Of a stretch of DNA of 64,000 bases, positions 26,001 to 34,535 are shown in pieces. A program made the position numbers and the translations under genes. The notes beneath the pieces were generated by a model. The model was not told the origin of the DNA and did not search any database. It saw nothing but the letters and a program-made list of their open reading frames with translations. Source of the DNA: Flavobacteriales bacterium UBA2306 (lineage in GTDB: Bacteria > Bacteroidota > Bacteroidia > Flavobacteriales > Weeksellaceae); contig DDVS01000001.1 in the NCBI GenBank assembly GCA_002345565.1, positions 428,712-492,711 of the forward strand, given 5' to 3'. Positions within the stretch are counted from its first letter, which is position 1, and each line of letters starts with the position of its first letter.

Positions 26001-26531
26001 ATGAAGCTCCCAATAATTACGGAAAGATTAACACTAAGAAAAATAACAATAGATGACATCGATAACATCTTTCAATTAGATAGTAATCCAGATGTTATGA
26101 AATATGTTGGAGTTCCACCTGTAAAACTAAAGGAAGAATCTGCAAAAATGATTGAAAACATTATCAATCAATACAAAAATAACGGAACCGCAAGATTAGC
26201 AGTTATCGAAAAACAAACCAATCGATTTATTGGATGGAGTGGAATTAAACTTTTGACTGATGAAGTAAATGGTTTTAAAAACGTGTATGAATTAGGTTAT
26301 AGATCCCTTCCCGAATTCTGGGGAAAAGGTTACGCAACCGAATCTGCAAAAGCTTCATTAGACCTTGGATTCAATCAACTGAATGCTGACAAAATTTACG
26401 CTTACGCGGATGTTGATAATCAAACTTCCAATTATATTTTAACAAAATTAGGCTTTGAAAACAAAGGAACTTTTCTTGATAAAGGCGATATTTGTAATTG
26501 GTACGAATTAGATAAAAATAATAGAAAATAA
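26001..26531 (+). CDS. GNAT N-acetyltransferase, RimJ/RimL type
   Basis: The 176-residue protein starts with LPIITERLTLRKITIDDID, the usual opening of RimJ/RimL-like N-acetyltransferases. The acetyl-CoA loop is in PEFWGKGYATESAKASLDL and the C-terminal element reads NYILTKLGFENKG. Its target may be a protein N-terminus or a small amine; the sequence does not tell. nadE starts 5 bp after its stop, so they are probably one transcript. Confidence 0.88.
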   Translation: MKLPIITERLTLRKITIDDIDNIFQLDSNPDVMKYVGVPPVKLKEESAKMIENIINQYKNNGTARLAVIEKQTNRFIGWSGIKLLTDEVNGFKNVYELGYRSLPEFWGKGYATESAKASLDLGFNQLNADKIYAYADVDNQTSNYILTKLGFENKGTFLDKGDICNWYELDKNNRK

Positions 26532-26536
26532 AAATA

Positions 26537-27331
26537 ATGCAGACACAAAAAGTAATAGATCATATTGTAAACTGGTTAAAAGATTATGCAACCAAAGCGA
26601 ATTCAAAAGGTTTTGTTGTAGGTGTTTCCGGAGGAATAGATTCCGCAGTGGTTTCAACTTTGGCAGCGAAAACAGGATTACAAACTTTGGTTTTGGAAAT
26701 GCCAATCCGTCAAAAAGCCGATCAAGTTGACCGAGCCCAAGATCACATCGAATTTTTAAAATCAAATTTCTCTAATGTAGAAGGTTTTCGAGTTGATTTG
26801 ACACCAACATTTGAATCTTTTGAAAAAACAACTGACGGTTACAAAGACGATTCTCCGGATAAAAATCTTGCTGAAGCCAACACAAGATCAAGATTGAGAA
26901 TGGTTACATTATATTATTATGGACAAATCAATGGACTTTTGGTAACCGGAACCGGAAATAAGGTTGAAGATTTCGGCGTTGGATTCTTTACAAAATATGG
27001 CGACGGTGGCGTTGACATCTCTCCTATTGCGGATCTTTATAAAACTCAGGTGTATGAGATTGCAAAAGAATTAGGCATTCTTGAAAGTATCCAACAAGCA
27101 AAACCAACGGACGGACTTTGGGAAGTTGATAGAACAGACGAAGATCAAATTGGCGCCACGTATCCAGAATTGGAATGGGCAATGGAACAGCAAATTGCAG
27201 GAAAAACGGAATCAGACTTTGAAGGAAGAGAAAAAGAAGTAATGATCATTTATTTAAGATTTAACAGAGCTACTCAACATAAGATGAATCCGATTCCAGT
27301 TTGTGAGATTCCACAAGAGTTGAAAGCTTAA
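26537..27331 (+). CDS. nadE: NH3-dependent NAD(+) synthetase
   Basis: The 264-residue protein has the PP-loop SGGIDSAVVS for ATP near residue 31, TGTGNKVEDFGVGFFTKYGD for deamido-NAD, and LYKTQVYEIAKELGI. It makes NAD+ from deamido-NAD+, ATP and ammonia. The N-terminal glutaminase domain is missing, which sets the ammonia-dependent short form. gldB lies divergently next to this unit, an order common in gliding Flavobacteriia. Confidence 0.95.
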   Translation: MQTQKVIDHIVNWLKDYATKANSKGFVVGVSGGIDSAVVSTLAAKTGLQTLVLEMPIRQKADQVDRAQDHIEFLKSNFSNVEGFRVDLTPTFESFEKTTDGYKDDSPDKNLAEANTRSRLRMVTLYYYGQINGLLVTGTGNKVEDFGVGFFTKYGDGGVDISPIADLYKTQVYEIAKELGILESIQQAKPTDGLWEVDRTDEDQIGATYPELEWAMEQQIAGKTESDFEGREKEVMIIYLRFNRATQHKMNPIPVCEIPQELKA

Positions 27332-27354
27332 AAACTTTTCCAAAGATTCAATTA

Positions 27355-27609
27355 ATGAAAAACAACAATATTTTTAAGAAAATCGAAGGAGCATTTTTAT
27401 TAGGGATTTTAGAAGTTCTAGCAACATTCTTTGAAACGAAAATAGGTTTTGGTATTTTTCTATTAATTACTGGTTTAGCACTTGTTTTATCGCCAAAGTA
27501 TGAGGAAATGAATTCGTTAATAATGATTTTAATTGGATCAATTCTTATTATATTTTCTGTTTTATTATTCAGATCAAGAATCAAGGAAATTAAAAATCAA
27601 AAAAAATAA
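27355..27609 (+). CDS. Small membrane protein, unknown
   Basis: The 84-residue protein has two strong membrane spans (residues about 30-47, GFGIFLLITGLALVLS, and 55-70, SLIMILIGSILIIFSVLLF) and a basic tail (RSRIKEIKNQKK). No family is recognised. It lies 23 bp after nadE and 3 bp before the next gene, so it is likely part of the same transcript. Confidence 0.65.
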   Translation: MKNNNIFKKIEGAFLLGILEVLATFFETKIGFGIFLLITGLALVLSPKYEEMNSLIMILIGSILIIFSVLLFRSRIKEIKNQKK

Positions 27610-27612
27610 TTT

Positions 27613-28266
27613 ATGAAAAATAAAATTCTACTTTCTACTTTTTGCCTTTTCACTTTAACATCCACATTTCATTCTCAAGAAACCAAGACTGAAGAAACTA
27701 CTGCTTCTGCTCCGGTGGAAGTAATTGACAGACTTAATATTCCAGGTCCTTTGACTTTTAATGAAAACGAATATTTTTTGACTTGGAGCAAACAAAACTC
27801 TCCAACTTGGGCTCAGCAACAATATCTTTTGAGAGATGATGATTTTAAAAATTATAAAGAACTCATTAACATCTCTTATTTCGATAAAGAAATTGACATT
27901 GAAACTGCTGTCAAACAAAAAGTGGAATATGTTGAAAAGAGAAAAGAAAGAACTCAGGATAAATATTCTTTCGTGAATGTAACCGAAAGTCCCGATGGAA
28001 AAGAGATTGTTGTGGATTATCTAGTAACCGTTGTTCCAAAAGAAGGTGAATCTTATGCCGAATATAACCTTGATAGATTCAAAAATTTTGATGCTAATGG
28101 TAAAAAATCTTTCCTTATTTTTTCTTATTCCAAGAGAATTACAGGTGATTTGAAATACGCAACCAAAGCACTTTCTAAGGAAAGAAACAGATTGATGGAA
28201 GCCGTAATTACCTTTGCCATTCCTCCTGTAACTTACAAACCAACTGCGGTAGAAGCAAAAAAATAA
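27613..28266 (+). CDS. Secreted protein of unknown function
   Basis: The 217-residue protein begins with a signal peptide ending near TFHSQ. The mature part is mixed helix and strand, with YFLTWSKQNSPTWAQQQYL and KEIVVDYLVTVVPKEG. I cannot name a family. It resembles small periplasmic proteins seen next to ribD in other Flavobacteriia. It is 3 bp after the small membrane protein gene and 24 bp before ribD. Confidence 0.65.
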   Translation: MKNKILLSTFCLFTLTSTFHSQETKTEETTASAPVEVIDRLNIPGPLTFNENEYFLTWSKQNSPTWAQQQYLLRDDDFKNYKELINISYFDKEIDIETAVKQKVEYVEKRKERTQDKYSFVNVTESPDGKEIVVDYLVTVVPKEGESYAEYNLDRFKNFDANGKKSFLIFSYSKRITGDLKYATKALSKERNRLMEAVITFAIPPVTYKPTAVEAKK

Positions 28267-28290
28267 TTTTTATTAGGAATTAAATTTAAG

Positions 28291-29343
28291 ATGTTAGAAG
28301 TTAGAAATGATGATGAGTTTTACATCAAACGCTGTATTGAATTAGCCGAAAAAGCTCTGGGAAAAACTTATCCCAATCCTTTGGTTGGATCTGTGATTGT
28401 TTATAATGGCAGAATTATTGGCGAAGGTTTTCACAAAAAAGCAGGCGAACCACACGCAGAAATCAATGCAATTAATTCTATAAAAGAGGAAGACAAACAT
28501 CTGATTCCAGAATCTACAATCTATGTTTCGCTGGAACCTTGTGCTCACTTTGGAAAAACGCCGCCTTGCGCCCTTAAAATCAAAGAATTGGGATTTAAAA
28601 AAGTGGTAATTGGCGCAATGGACAGCCACGACAAAGTGAATGGAAAAGGAAAAAAAATCATTACCGATGCAGGAATTGAGGCTGTTTCAGGTGTCCTTGA
28701 AGATGAATGCAGACAACTCAACAAAAGATTTTTCACTTATCACGAGAGAAAAAGACCTTTCATTATTCTGAAATGGGCGCAATCTGCTGATGGTTTTATG
28801 GATCAAGATTTTAAACCAATTCAAATCAGCAATTCGCTTGCTAAACAGTTTGTGCATGAAATAAGAAGTGAAGAACACGCTATTTTGATTGGAAAAAACA
28901 CAGCACTTCACGACAATCCAAGTTTGACTGTAAGAGAAGTTGTAGGACGAAATCCCATTAGAATTTTAATCGATTTCAATCTGGAAGTTTCTCAGGATTC
29001 TAATATTTATAATGATGAAGCAGAAACGATTATCTTTAATTCGGTTAAAAACTTCGAAGATAAAAATTTGAAATTCGTTAAAGTAGAAAGAGAAAATTCA
29101 TTGAATCAAATTTTAGAAAAATTGTACGAATTGCAAATTCAATCTGTAATCATCGAGGGAGGAAGATTTACATTGCAAGAATTCATCAATCAAAATCTTT
29201 GGGATGAAGCGATTGTTTTCAAAAACCCCAATTTGAATTTGAAAAACGGAACCAAAGCTCCGGAATTCAATTTCAATCCTAAAAAAACAGAAAACCTACG
29301 AGATACAGAAATTTTATTTTTCAGTAACACAAGTCTTGACTAA
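28291..29343 (+). CDS. ribD: Bifunctional riboflavin biosynthesis deaminase/reductase RibD
   Basis: The 350-residue protein joins a cytidine-deaminase-type zinc domain (HAEINAI, then EPCAHFGKTPPC) with a dihydrofolate-reductase-like domain from about residue 150 (FIILKWAQSADGFMD, EHAILIGKNTALHDNPSLTV). It deaminates and then reduces the pyrimidine intermediate made from GTP. The zinc ligands (H, C, C) and the glutamate are present. Other rib genes are not in the window. Confidence 0.95.
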   Translation: MLEVRNDDEFYIKRCIELAEKALGKTYPNPLVGSVIVYNGRIIGEGFHKKAGEPHAEINAINSIKEEDKHLIPESTIYVSLEPCAHFGKTPPCALKIKELGFKKVVIGAMDSHDKVNGKGKKIITDAGIEAVSGVLEDECRQLNKRFFTYHERKRPFIILKWAQSADGFMDQDFKPIQISNSLAKQFVHEIRSEEHAILIGKNTALHDNPSLTVREVVGRNPIRILIDFNLEVSQDSNIYNDEAETIIFNSVKNFEDKNLKFVKVERENSLNQILEKLYELQIQSVIIEGGRFTLQEFINQNLWDEAIVFKNPNLNLKNGTKAPEFNFNPKKTENLRDTEILFFSNTSLD

Positions 29344-29396
29344 TATCAGAATCACGGCTCAGAAAAAATCCGTAAATTCGCATCTTTAATCATTCT

Positions 29397-29972
29397 ATGA
29401 AAAATCTGAGCGCATCTGTTAAAGGTTTGATTTTTTCTTTGTTGGCAATGGGATTTGCTTTTGCTATTTACTTTTTGTTTTTGGCAAAGAAAAACTATTA
29501 TCTGGTGGACAATCCAACGCCGGAAACCTATTATTTCAAGCTTAATAACGGGGAGGAAAATATTTTGTCTGCCGGGCAATATTTAAAAGTTAACCTCAAT
29601 CTGGGAAAAAATGACATCCAGGTTTTTGATGCGCACAAGAAATTGCTCTACGATTCGGCTTTCACAGTAAATAAAATCCGTGGTTTAATCAATATTAGTC
29701 ACAAAGATTATTATATCAACAATCAATATTATGGCTACGGCATTAATAAAGATTCTCTGATTGCTGCTACCAAAGGAATTGAAATTGATAATAAGCATTA
29801 TCTGGGCGATGTCAAGAAATCCAACCAACTTTACACAGAAGATTTTTATTATAATCTGGACGAAGATTATGACCGAATTGTAAAAAATGTGGCAAAAACA
29901 GAAAGCCGAAGCAAAATCTTCCGAAAACAAGACTTTATTAACTACTACAAGAACTATTACAAACTTCAATAA
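29397..29972 (+). CDS. Membrane-anchored protein of unknown function
   Basis: The 191-residue protein has one N-terminal membrane span (LIFSLLAMGFAFAIYFLFLA). The extracytoplasmic part is rich in aromatic residues and lysine (YYFKLNNGEENILSAGQYLK, YYINNQYYGYGINKDS). No family is recognised. It lies between ribD and ubiE on the same strand with short gaps. Confidence 0.65.
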   Translation: MKNLSASVKGLIFSLLAMGFAFAIYFLFLAKKNYYLVDNPTPETYYFKLNNGEENILSAGQYLKVNLNLGKNDIQVFDAHKKLLYDSAFTVNKIRGLINISHKDYYINNQYYGYGINKDSLIAATKGIEIDNKHYLGDVKKSNQLYTEDFYYNLDEDYDRIVKNVAKTESRSKIFRKQDFINYYKNYYKLQ

Positions 29973-30020
29973 ATGATAAAAAGTTATTTTTAACAATCAT
30001 TTATCAATCATTATTATACA

Positions 30021-30746
30021 ATGGAACACAACAAAGTAACCCCATACAACACAGAATACAGCAAAAAAAGTCAAGTTGAAGATATGTTTGACAATATTGC
30101 ACCAAAATATGACTTGCTGAATCATGTCTTGTCGATGAAAATTGATGTACTTTGGAGAAACACTTTGGTAAACTGGCTCAAAAAAGACCAGCCTAAATTG
30201 GTTTTAGATGTTGCAACAGGCACCGGAGATCTTGCTATTGCAGTCCAAAAAGGAACGCATGCAGATGTCGTAGGCTTAGACCTTTCCCAGCAAATGCTAA
30301 ATGTTGGCATCGACAAAATCAGAAAACAAAACCTGGACGGCAAAATCTCTATGCAAAAAGGTGATGCGGAACAACTTCCGTTTGAAGACAATAAATTTGA
30401 TGGCGTTACCGTTGCATTTGGAGTAAGAAATTTCGAAAATATGGAAAAAGGATTATCTGAACTGAGAAGAGTGGTAAAAGACAATAAAAGTATTTATATC
30501 TTGGAGTTTTCAAAAGTAGAAGGTTTTCTGGGACCATTTTATATGTTTTACTTCAAAAACATCTTGCCTGCAATTGGCAAATTGGTTTCCAAAGATAACC
30601 GTGCTTATACCTACCTTCCGGATTCGGTTAATGCTTTTCCTTTTGGAGAAAAAATGAAAAACATCCTTTTGAATACAGGTTTCAAAACAGTAGAATATAA
30701 AAAATTAAGCTTAGGAATAGCAACGATTTACAAAGCCACAAAATAA
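30021..30746 (+). CDS. ubiE: Demethylmenaquinone methyltransferase
   Basis: The 241-residue protein has the SAM motif LDVATGTGDLAI and the UbiE/MenG signatures YDLLNHVLSMKIDVLWR at the start and VAFGVRNFENMEKGL in the middle. It methylates demethylmenaquinone to menaquinone, the final step of the quinone made in this phylum, so 'menG' would be an equally good name. The porT-like gene starts 2 bp after the stop; this pair is conserved in Flavobacteriia. Confidence 0.95.
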   Translation: MEHNKVTPYNTEYSKKSQVEDMFDNIAPKYDLLNHVLSMKIDVLWRNTLVNWLKKDQPKLVLDVATGTGDLAIAVQKGTHADVVGLDLSQQMLNVGIDKIRKQNLDGKISMQKGDAEQLPFEDNKFDGVTVAFGVRNFENMEKGLSELRRVVKDNKSIYILEFSKVEGFLGPFYMFYFKNILPAIGKLVSKDNRAYTYLPDSVNAFPFGEKMKNILLNTGFKTVEYKKLSLGIATIYKATK

Positions 30747-30748
30747 GA

Positions 30749-31552
30749 ATGAAGAATCACTTAATCCAATTTTTATTATTAGCAGTATTTTTGGGTAGCC
30801 CTCTTCAGGCGCAGACCTTTAATAATCTTTTCCGCACAAAAGACAGACCCGATAATGATGCAGGAGGTACAGACTTACAAAAATTTAGCTGGGGATTCTA
30901 TCTGGCTGCCAATAATTTTGATTACAAACTGGTTCTCAATCCTGTCTTAGGAATGGATGGCAATAAAAATCTTGTCAATTCCAAATCAAGCTACAGCTTT
31001 GGAGCCGGACTTATCGGTAAGATGAAACTTACTGAATATCTAGATTTAAGAGTAGAGCCAGGCTTGCATTTTGTGCAAAGAGAACTCACTTTTGACACGT
31101 ATGACAATGCCAATCAATATGTAGCAGGCAGCAACTACAACTTACCTTTTACACCTTTGCCAGAGTTTACAGAGACAGACTCAAAAAAAATTGTAAAATC
31201 CACCTATATAGATATTCCTGTTTTATTAGAAGTCCACGGAGACAGATGGTACAATTCCCGTCCTTACGCCGCTGCAGGAGTCAATTATTTAGTTAATCTA
31301 CAATCTAACGAGGCTTCTACAGATGATAATCTTCAAAATGTTTTCCGTACAACTTCCACCAATTTTGGATGGACAGCGGAACTTGGAATTCAGTTTTACT
31401 TCAGTAAATTCAAATTTACACCAGCCATTAGAGGAACATTTTTCACCAACAATGAATTGGTATCCGATAAAGCAGAGACACCACCATACTGGACGCCAGC
31501 TATATCAACAATGCAATCCAGAGCATTTATGCTGGTTCTGAAATTTGAATAA
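30749..31552 (+). CDS. porT: PorT-like outer-membrane barrel of type IX secretion
   Basis: The 267-residue protein has a signal peptide (FLLLAVFLGSPLQAQ) and strands typical of an 8-stranded barrel (LQKFSWGFYLAANNFDYKL, LDLRVEPGLHFVQRELTF, PYAAAGVNYLVNL). Position directly behind ubiE and the length fit PorT, a component of the type IX machinery that exports the sorting-domain proteins seen in this window. Identification rests on context plus fold pattern. Confidence 0.8.
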   Translation: MKNHLIQFLLLAVFLGSPLQAQTFNNLFRTKDRPDNDAGGTDLQKFSWGFYLAANNFDYKLVLNPVLGMDGNKNLVNSKSSYSFGAGLIGKMKLTEYLDLRVEPGLHFVQRELTFDTYDNANQYVAGSNYNLPFTPLPEFTETDSKKIVKSTYIDIPVLLEVHGDRWYNSRPYAAAGVNYLVNLQSNEASTDDNLQNVFRTTSTNFGWTAELGIQFYFSKFKFTPAIRGTFFTNNELVSDKAETPPYWTPAISTMQSRAFMLVLKFE

Positions 31553-31714
31553 AACAACTTTGGCTTTCCTTGCGAAAGCTATTTTTTTACTAAAAAATTT
31601 AATTTTCACCAATTATACATCATCTTTTAAAATTATAAAGTATTATAAATCAAAGCAAAAAAAAAGCTTTTCAATAAAAGACAATATTCCTATTAATTCA
31701 TCATTAATTTTTGC

Positions 31715-31722
31715 TATTTTTG
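31715..31722 (+). promoter_or_regulatory. Promoter -7 element before the coiled-coil/zapA pair
   Basis: TATTTTTG matches TAnnTTTG exactly and ends 25 bases before the ATG at 31748. Confidence 0.55.
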
Positions 31723-31747
31723 TAAAAGTTAGAATTTAATTCTGGTC

Positions 31748-32050
31748 ATGTTAAGCGAATTAGAAAGCAACTTTTCTGTTTTAGAAAAAAGGATTCTTAA
31801 TCTTCATAAAAAGTTCAAGAATCTTTCGGAAAAATGTGCCGAACAATCTGAAGAGCTTGAAAAATTGAAGAATGAGAATGCAGAAGAAAAACGTAAAAAC
31901 CAGATTTTAGTAGAAGAAAATAAAGAATTAAAACTCTATTCAGCAATATCTGGAAATGCAGAACATAACCGATTGATGAAAAATCACATCAACCGACTGG
32001 TCAAAGAGATTGACATGTGCATTTCAGAATTACAAAACAGCGGTTTATAA
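31748..32050 (+). CDS. Short coiled-coil protein upstream of zapA
   Basis: The 100-residue protein is almost wholly coiled coil (FKNLSEKCAEQSEELEKLKN, then EEKRKNQILVEENKELKL). It ends with HINRLVKEIDMCISELQ. zapA starts 2 bp after its stop. A role in cell division, perhaps as a ZapB-like partner of ZapA, is likely from context only. Confidence 0.75.
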   Translation: MLSELESNFSVLEKRILNLHKKFKNLSEKCAEQSEELEKLKNENAEEKRKNQILVEENKELKLYSAISGNAEHNRLMKNHINRLVKEIDMCISELQNSGL

Positions 32051-32052
32051 AT

Positions 32053-32340
32053 ATGGATTTCAGAAGAATTACAATCAATATTGCCGGGAGAAATTATCCG
32101 CTGAATGTGCCTGCTGCCGAAGAAGAAACCCTCCGGAAAGTAGGTAAACAGATAGAAAATATGATCAAAGATTTTGAAGCTAGTTTTGATGTAAGAGATA
32201 AACAAGATGCCCTTGCAATGTGCGCTTTAAAACTAGGAACCAATGCAGAAGTATATTCTTTAAACAACGAGAAAAATATTAAAAATACAAACGAGCGTGT
32301 AACAAAAATCAACTCGCTTTTGGAACAATTGGAAAAATAA
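32053..32340 (+). CDS. zapA: Cell division protein ZapA
   Basis: The 95-residue protein reads RRITINIAGRNYPLNVPAAE at the start and then IENMIKDFE and KQDALAMCALKLG, the ZapA pattern. The start at 32053 is chosen because it is 2 bp after the upstream stop and begins exactly at the conserved head; an in-frame ATG at 32017 would only add residues without family likeness. ZapA crosslinks FtsZ filaments at the division site. The 6S RNA follows directly, as in many bacteria. Confidence 0.92.
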   Translation: MDFRRITINIAGRNYPLNVPAAEEETLRKVGKQIENMIKDFEASFDVRDKQDALAMCALKLGTNAEVYSLNNEKNIKNTNERVTKINSLLEQLEK

Positions 32341-32357
32341 TTTTTTTTAAACGTTAC

Positions 32358-32528
32358 AATCTACCTACAATAGTTCTAACACAAAGAAGTAAACTCAACA
32401 ATTAAAAATTACCGGACGAAAGTTCTTTTGATGGCGTGCTGCCTTGCGCAGATTACAGAAAATGAAAATCAGTCCAAATCGTGTTTTTATGGAGTTTACT
32501 CTATAACTGAACTGTTGTAGGTTTTTTT
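32358..32528 (+). ncRNA. ssrS: 6S RNA, Flavobacteriia type
   Basis: The 313 bases between zapA and rny hold a long closed structure. Outer stem: cctacaatagttc (32364-32376) pairs with gaactgttgtagg (32509-32521). Inner stem: gtaaactc (32389-32396) pairs with gagtttac (32492-32499). Between them is a large, mostly unpaired middle with a small hairpin, which is the 6S plan imitating an open promoter for RNA polymerase. A T run follows at 32522. The place downstream of zapA is the known site of 6S RNA in many bacteria. The ends are estimates. Confidence 0.8.
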
Positions 32529-32653
32529 ATATCCTTTGTAAAAAGTAAAATAGACAAAGGATTAAGGTTAAATTAAAAAGTCATTGTAAATATTACATTC
32601 GTACTTTTTTAAAAATAAAAGAGAGACAATTAAAACTCAATATATATAAATTT

Positions 32654-34225
32654 ATGGACACAATTACCATTATTATCGGTGTTGTAGCACTTATTTTAGG
32701 AGCAGTAGGCGGACTTTTCTTTGGAAAAAGCTCTATTAATTCCAAAGCTAAATATGTGATTGAAGATGCTAAAAAAAGCGCCGAAAACATTATAGAAAAA
32801 GCAAACGTACAAGCAGAAGCCGTAAAAAAAGAAAAACAGCTACAGGCAAAAGAAAGATTCTTGGAACTTAAATCTCAACACGATGCAGACATCCAATCCA
32901 GAGAAAAGAAGATGCAGGACGTAGAAAAACGTACCAAAGACAAAGAAAATAAGCTTAATGATGAGCTTAGCAAAGCCGGAAAATTAGAAAAAGATCTTGA
33001 AAAACAGATTAATGATTATAACAAAAAGCTGGAAGTTCTTCAGAAAAAACAACACGATCTGGATGTTGCTACCGCTCAGAAAGTAGAAATGCTTGAAAAA
33101 ATTTCCAACTACTCTGCGGAAGAAGCCAAGAACGAGCTGGTAGAATCTTTGAAAGCTGAAGCTAAAACCAAAGCTCAGGCTCACGTGCAGAGCATTATGG
33201 AAGAAGCGCAACTCAATGCGAAGAATGAAGCCAGAAAAATCATCATCCAAACCATTCAAAGAATTGGAACAGAACAGGCTATTGAAAATTCTGTTTCTGT
33301 TTTCAATATTGAATCTGACGAAATTAAAGGTAGAATTATTGGCCGCGAAGGTAGAAACATCCGTGCTCTTGAAGCTGCAACAGGTGTGGAAATCATTGTG
33401 GACGATACACCAGAAGCCATTCTCCTTTCTTGTTTTGATCCTGTGAGAAGAGAGATTGCAAGATTATCACTCCACAGACTGGTAACAGATGGTAGAATAC
33501 ATCCTGCAAGAATAGAAGAAGTGGTTGAAAAAACCAGAAAACAAATAGAGGAAGAAATCATCGAAGTTGGTAAAAGAACCATCATTGATCTCGGAATCCA
33601 CGGTCTTCACCCTGAATTGGTAAAGATTGTTGGTAGAATGAAGTTCCGTTCGTCTTATGGTCAAAATCTTTTACAACACTCTCGCGAAGTTGCCAATATC
33701 GCCGCAACTATGGCCGCCGAATTAGGACTGAATGTTAAATTAGCCAAAAGAGCTGGTCTTTTACACGACATCGGAAAAGTTCCGGAACAAGAGTCTGAAT
33801 TGCCACACGCACTTTTGGGAATGCAATGGGCAGAAAAATATGGTGAAAATGCAGAAGTCATCAATGCCATTGGAGCTCACCACGACGAGATAGAAATGAC
33901 GTCTCTTCTATCTCCAATCATCCAGGTTGCGGATGCTATTTCCGGAGCCAGACCGGGCGCAAGAAGACAGGTTTTGGAATCTTATATCCAAAGATTAAAA
34001 GACCTAGAAGCTGCAGCTTTAAGTTTTGAAGGGGTTTCTAGCGCATACGCTATCCAAGCTGGTAGAGAACTTAGAGTAATGGTAGAGAGTGGAAAAGTAA
34101 ATGATGAAAACGCCTATCAATTATCTTATGACATTTCTGAAAAAATCCAGAATGAATTAACTTATCCTGGACAAGTAAAAGTGACGGTAATCCGTGAAAC
34201 CAGAGCCGTTAACATTGCCAGATAA
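32654..34225 (+). CDS. rny: Ribonuclease Y
   Basis: The 523-residue protein has an N-terminal membrane anchor (IIIGVVALILGAVGGLFF), a long coiled coil (residues about 30-200), a KH domain (KGRIIGREGRNIRALEAATG) and an HD domain with LLHDIGKV and GAHHDEIE. RNase Y is the endoribonuclease that starts mRNA decay at the membrane. All domain residues needed for the HD metal site are visible. It is followed by a strong terminator. Confidence 0.96.
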   Translation: MDTITIIIGVVALILGAVGGLFFGKSSINSKAKYVIEDAKKSAENIIEKANVQAEAVKKEKQLQAKERFLELKSQHDADIQSREKKMQDVEKRTKDKENKLNDELSKAGKLEKDLEKQINDYNKKLEVLQKKQHDLDVATAQKVEMLEKISNYSAEEAKNELVESLKAEAKTKAQAHVQSIMEEAQLNAKNEARKIIIQTIQRIGTEQAIENSVSVFNIESDEIKGRIIGREGRNIRALEAATGVEIIVDDTPEAILLSCFDPVRREIARLSLHRLVTDGRIHPARIEEVVEKTRKQIEEEIIEVGKRTIIDLGIHGLHPELVKIVGRMKFRSSYGQNLLQHSREVANIAATMAAELGLNVKLAKRAGLLHDIGKVPEQESELPHALLGMQWAEKYGENAEVINAIGAHHDEIEMTSLLSPIIQVADAISGARPGARRQVLESYIQRLKDLEAAALSFEGVSSAYAIQAGRELRVMVESGKVNDENAYQLSYDISEKIQNELTYPGQVKVTVIRETRAVNIAR

Positions 34226-34270
34226 TTTGTAGCATTAAAATTTTCCTAAATAGGATTATCAAAATAATAA

Positions 34271-34304
34271 AAAACCAAAGCATAAAATTCGCTTTGGTTT
34301 TTTT
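34271..34304 (+). terminator. Terminator of rny
   Basis: aaaaccaaagc and gctttggtttt form a perfect stem, followed by a run of T. Confidence 0.9.
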
Positions 34305-34494
34305 GTTTTCTCTATAGAGACTAAAGATAATGATGTTAAATAAATTTTATAAAAAAAGTTATTATTTAAATCACTTTAATTCAACCATTTTTTCCATTTG
34401 AGAAGATTTAAATACTTAGAGAATTTCATAAGTAATTGAGTTAAATATTTCTTTACCAGCAACGAATTGGAAATTAAATTTACGCTGACAGCAT

Positions 34495-34527
34495 AAAAAA
34501 ACTGTCTAACATTAGACAGTTTTTTTA
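34495..34527 (-). terminator. Bidirectional terminator at the end of the ccsBA-type gene
   Basis: aaaaaactgtcta and tagacagtttttt form a perfect stem with a tiny loop and A/T tracts on both sides, 9 bases after the minus-strand gene. Confidence 0.9.
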
Positions 34528-34535
34528 ATTTTTCA

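Larger units (their letters stand above)
34226..34535. other. Gap between rny and the ccsBA-type gene
   Basis: These 310 bases hold only the two hairpin terminators, one for each convergent gene; the part between them (34310-34490) is A/T-rich with no open frame or repeat that I can see. Confidence 0.7.

Noticed and set aside
31545..31739. Small plus-strand open frame after the porT-like gene
   Set aside because: It begins inside porT, is low in complexity and overlaps the promoter of the coiled-coil gene.
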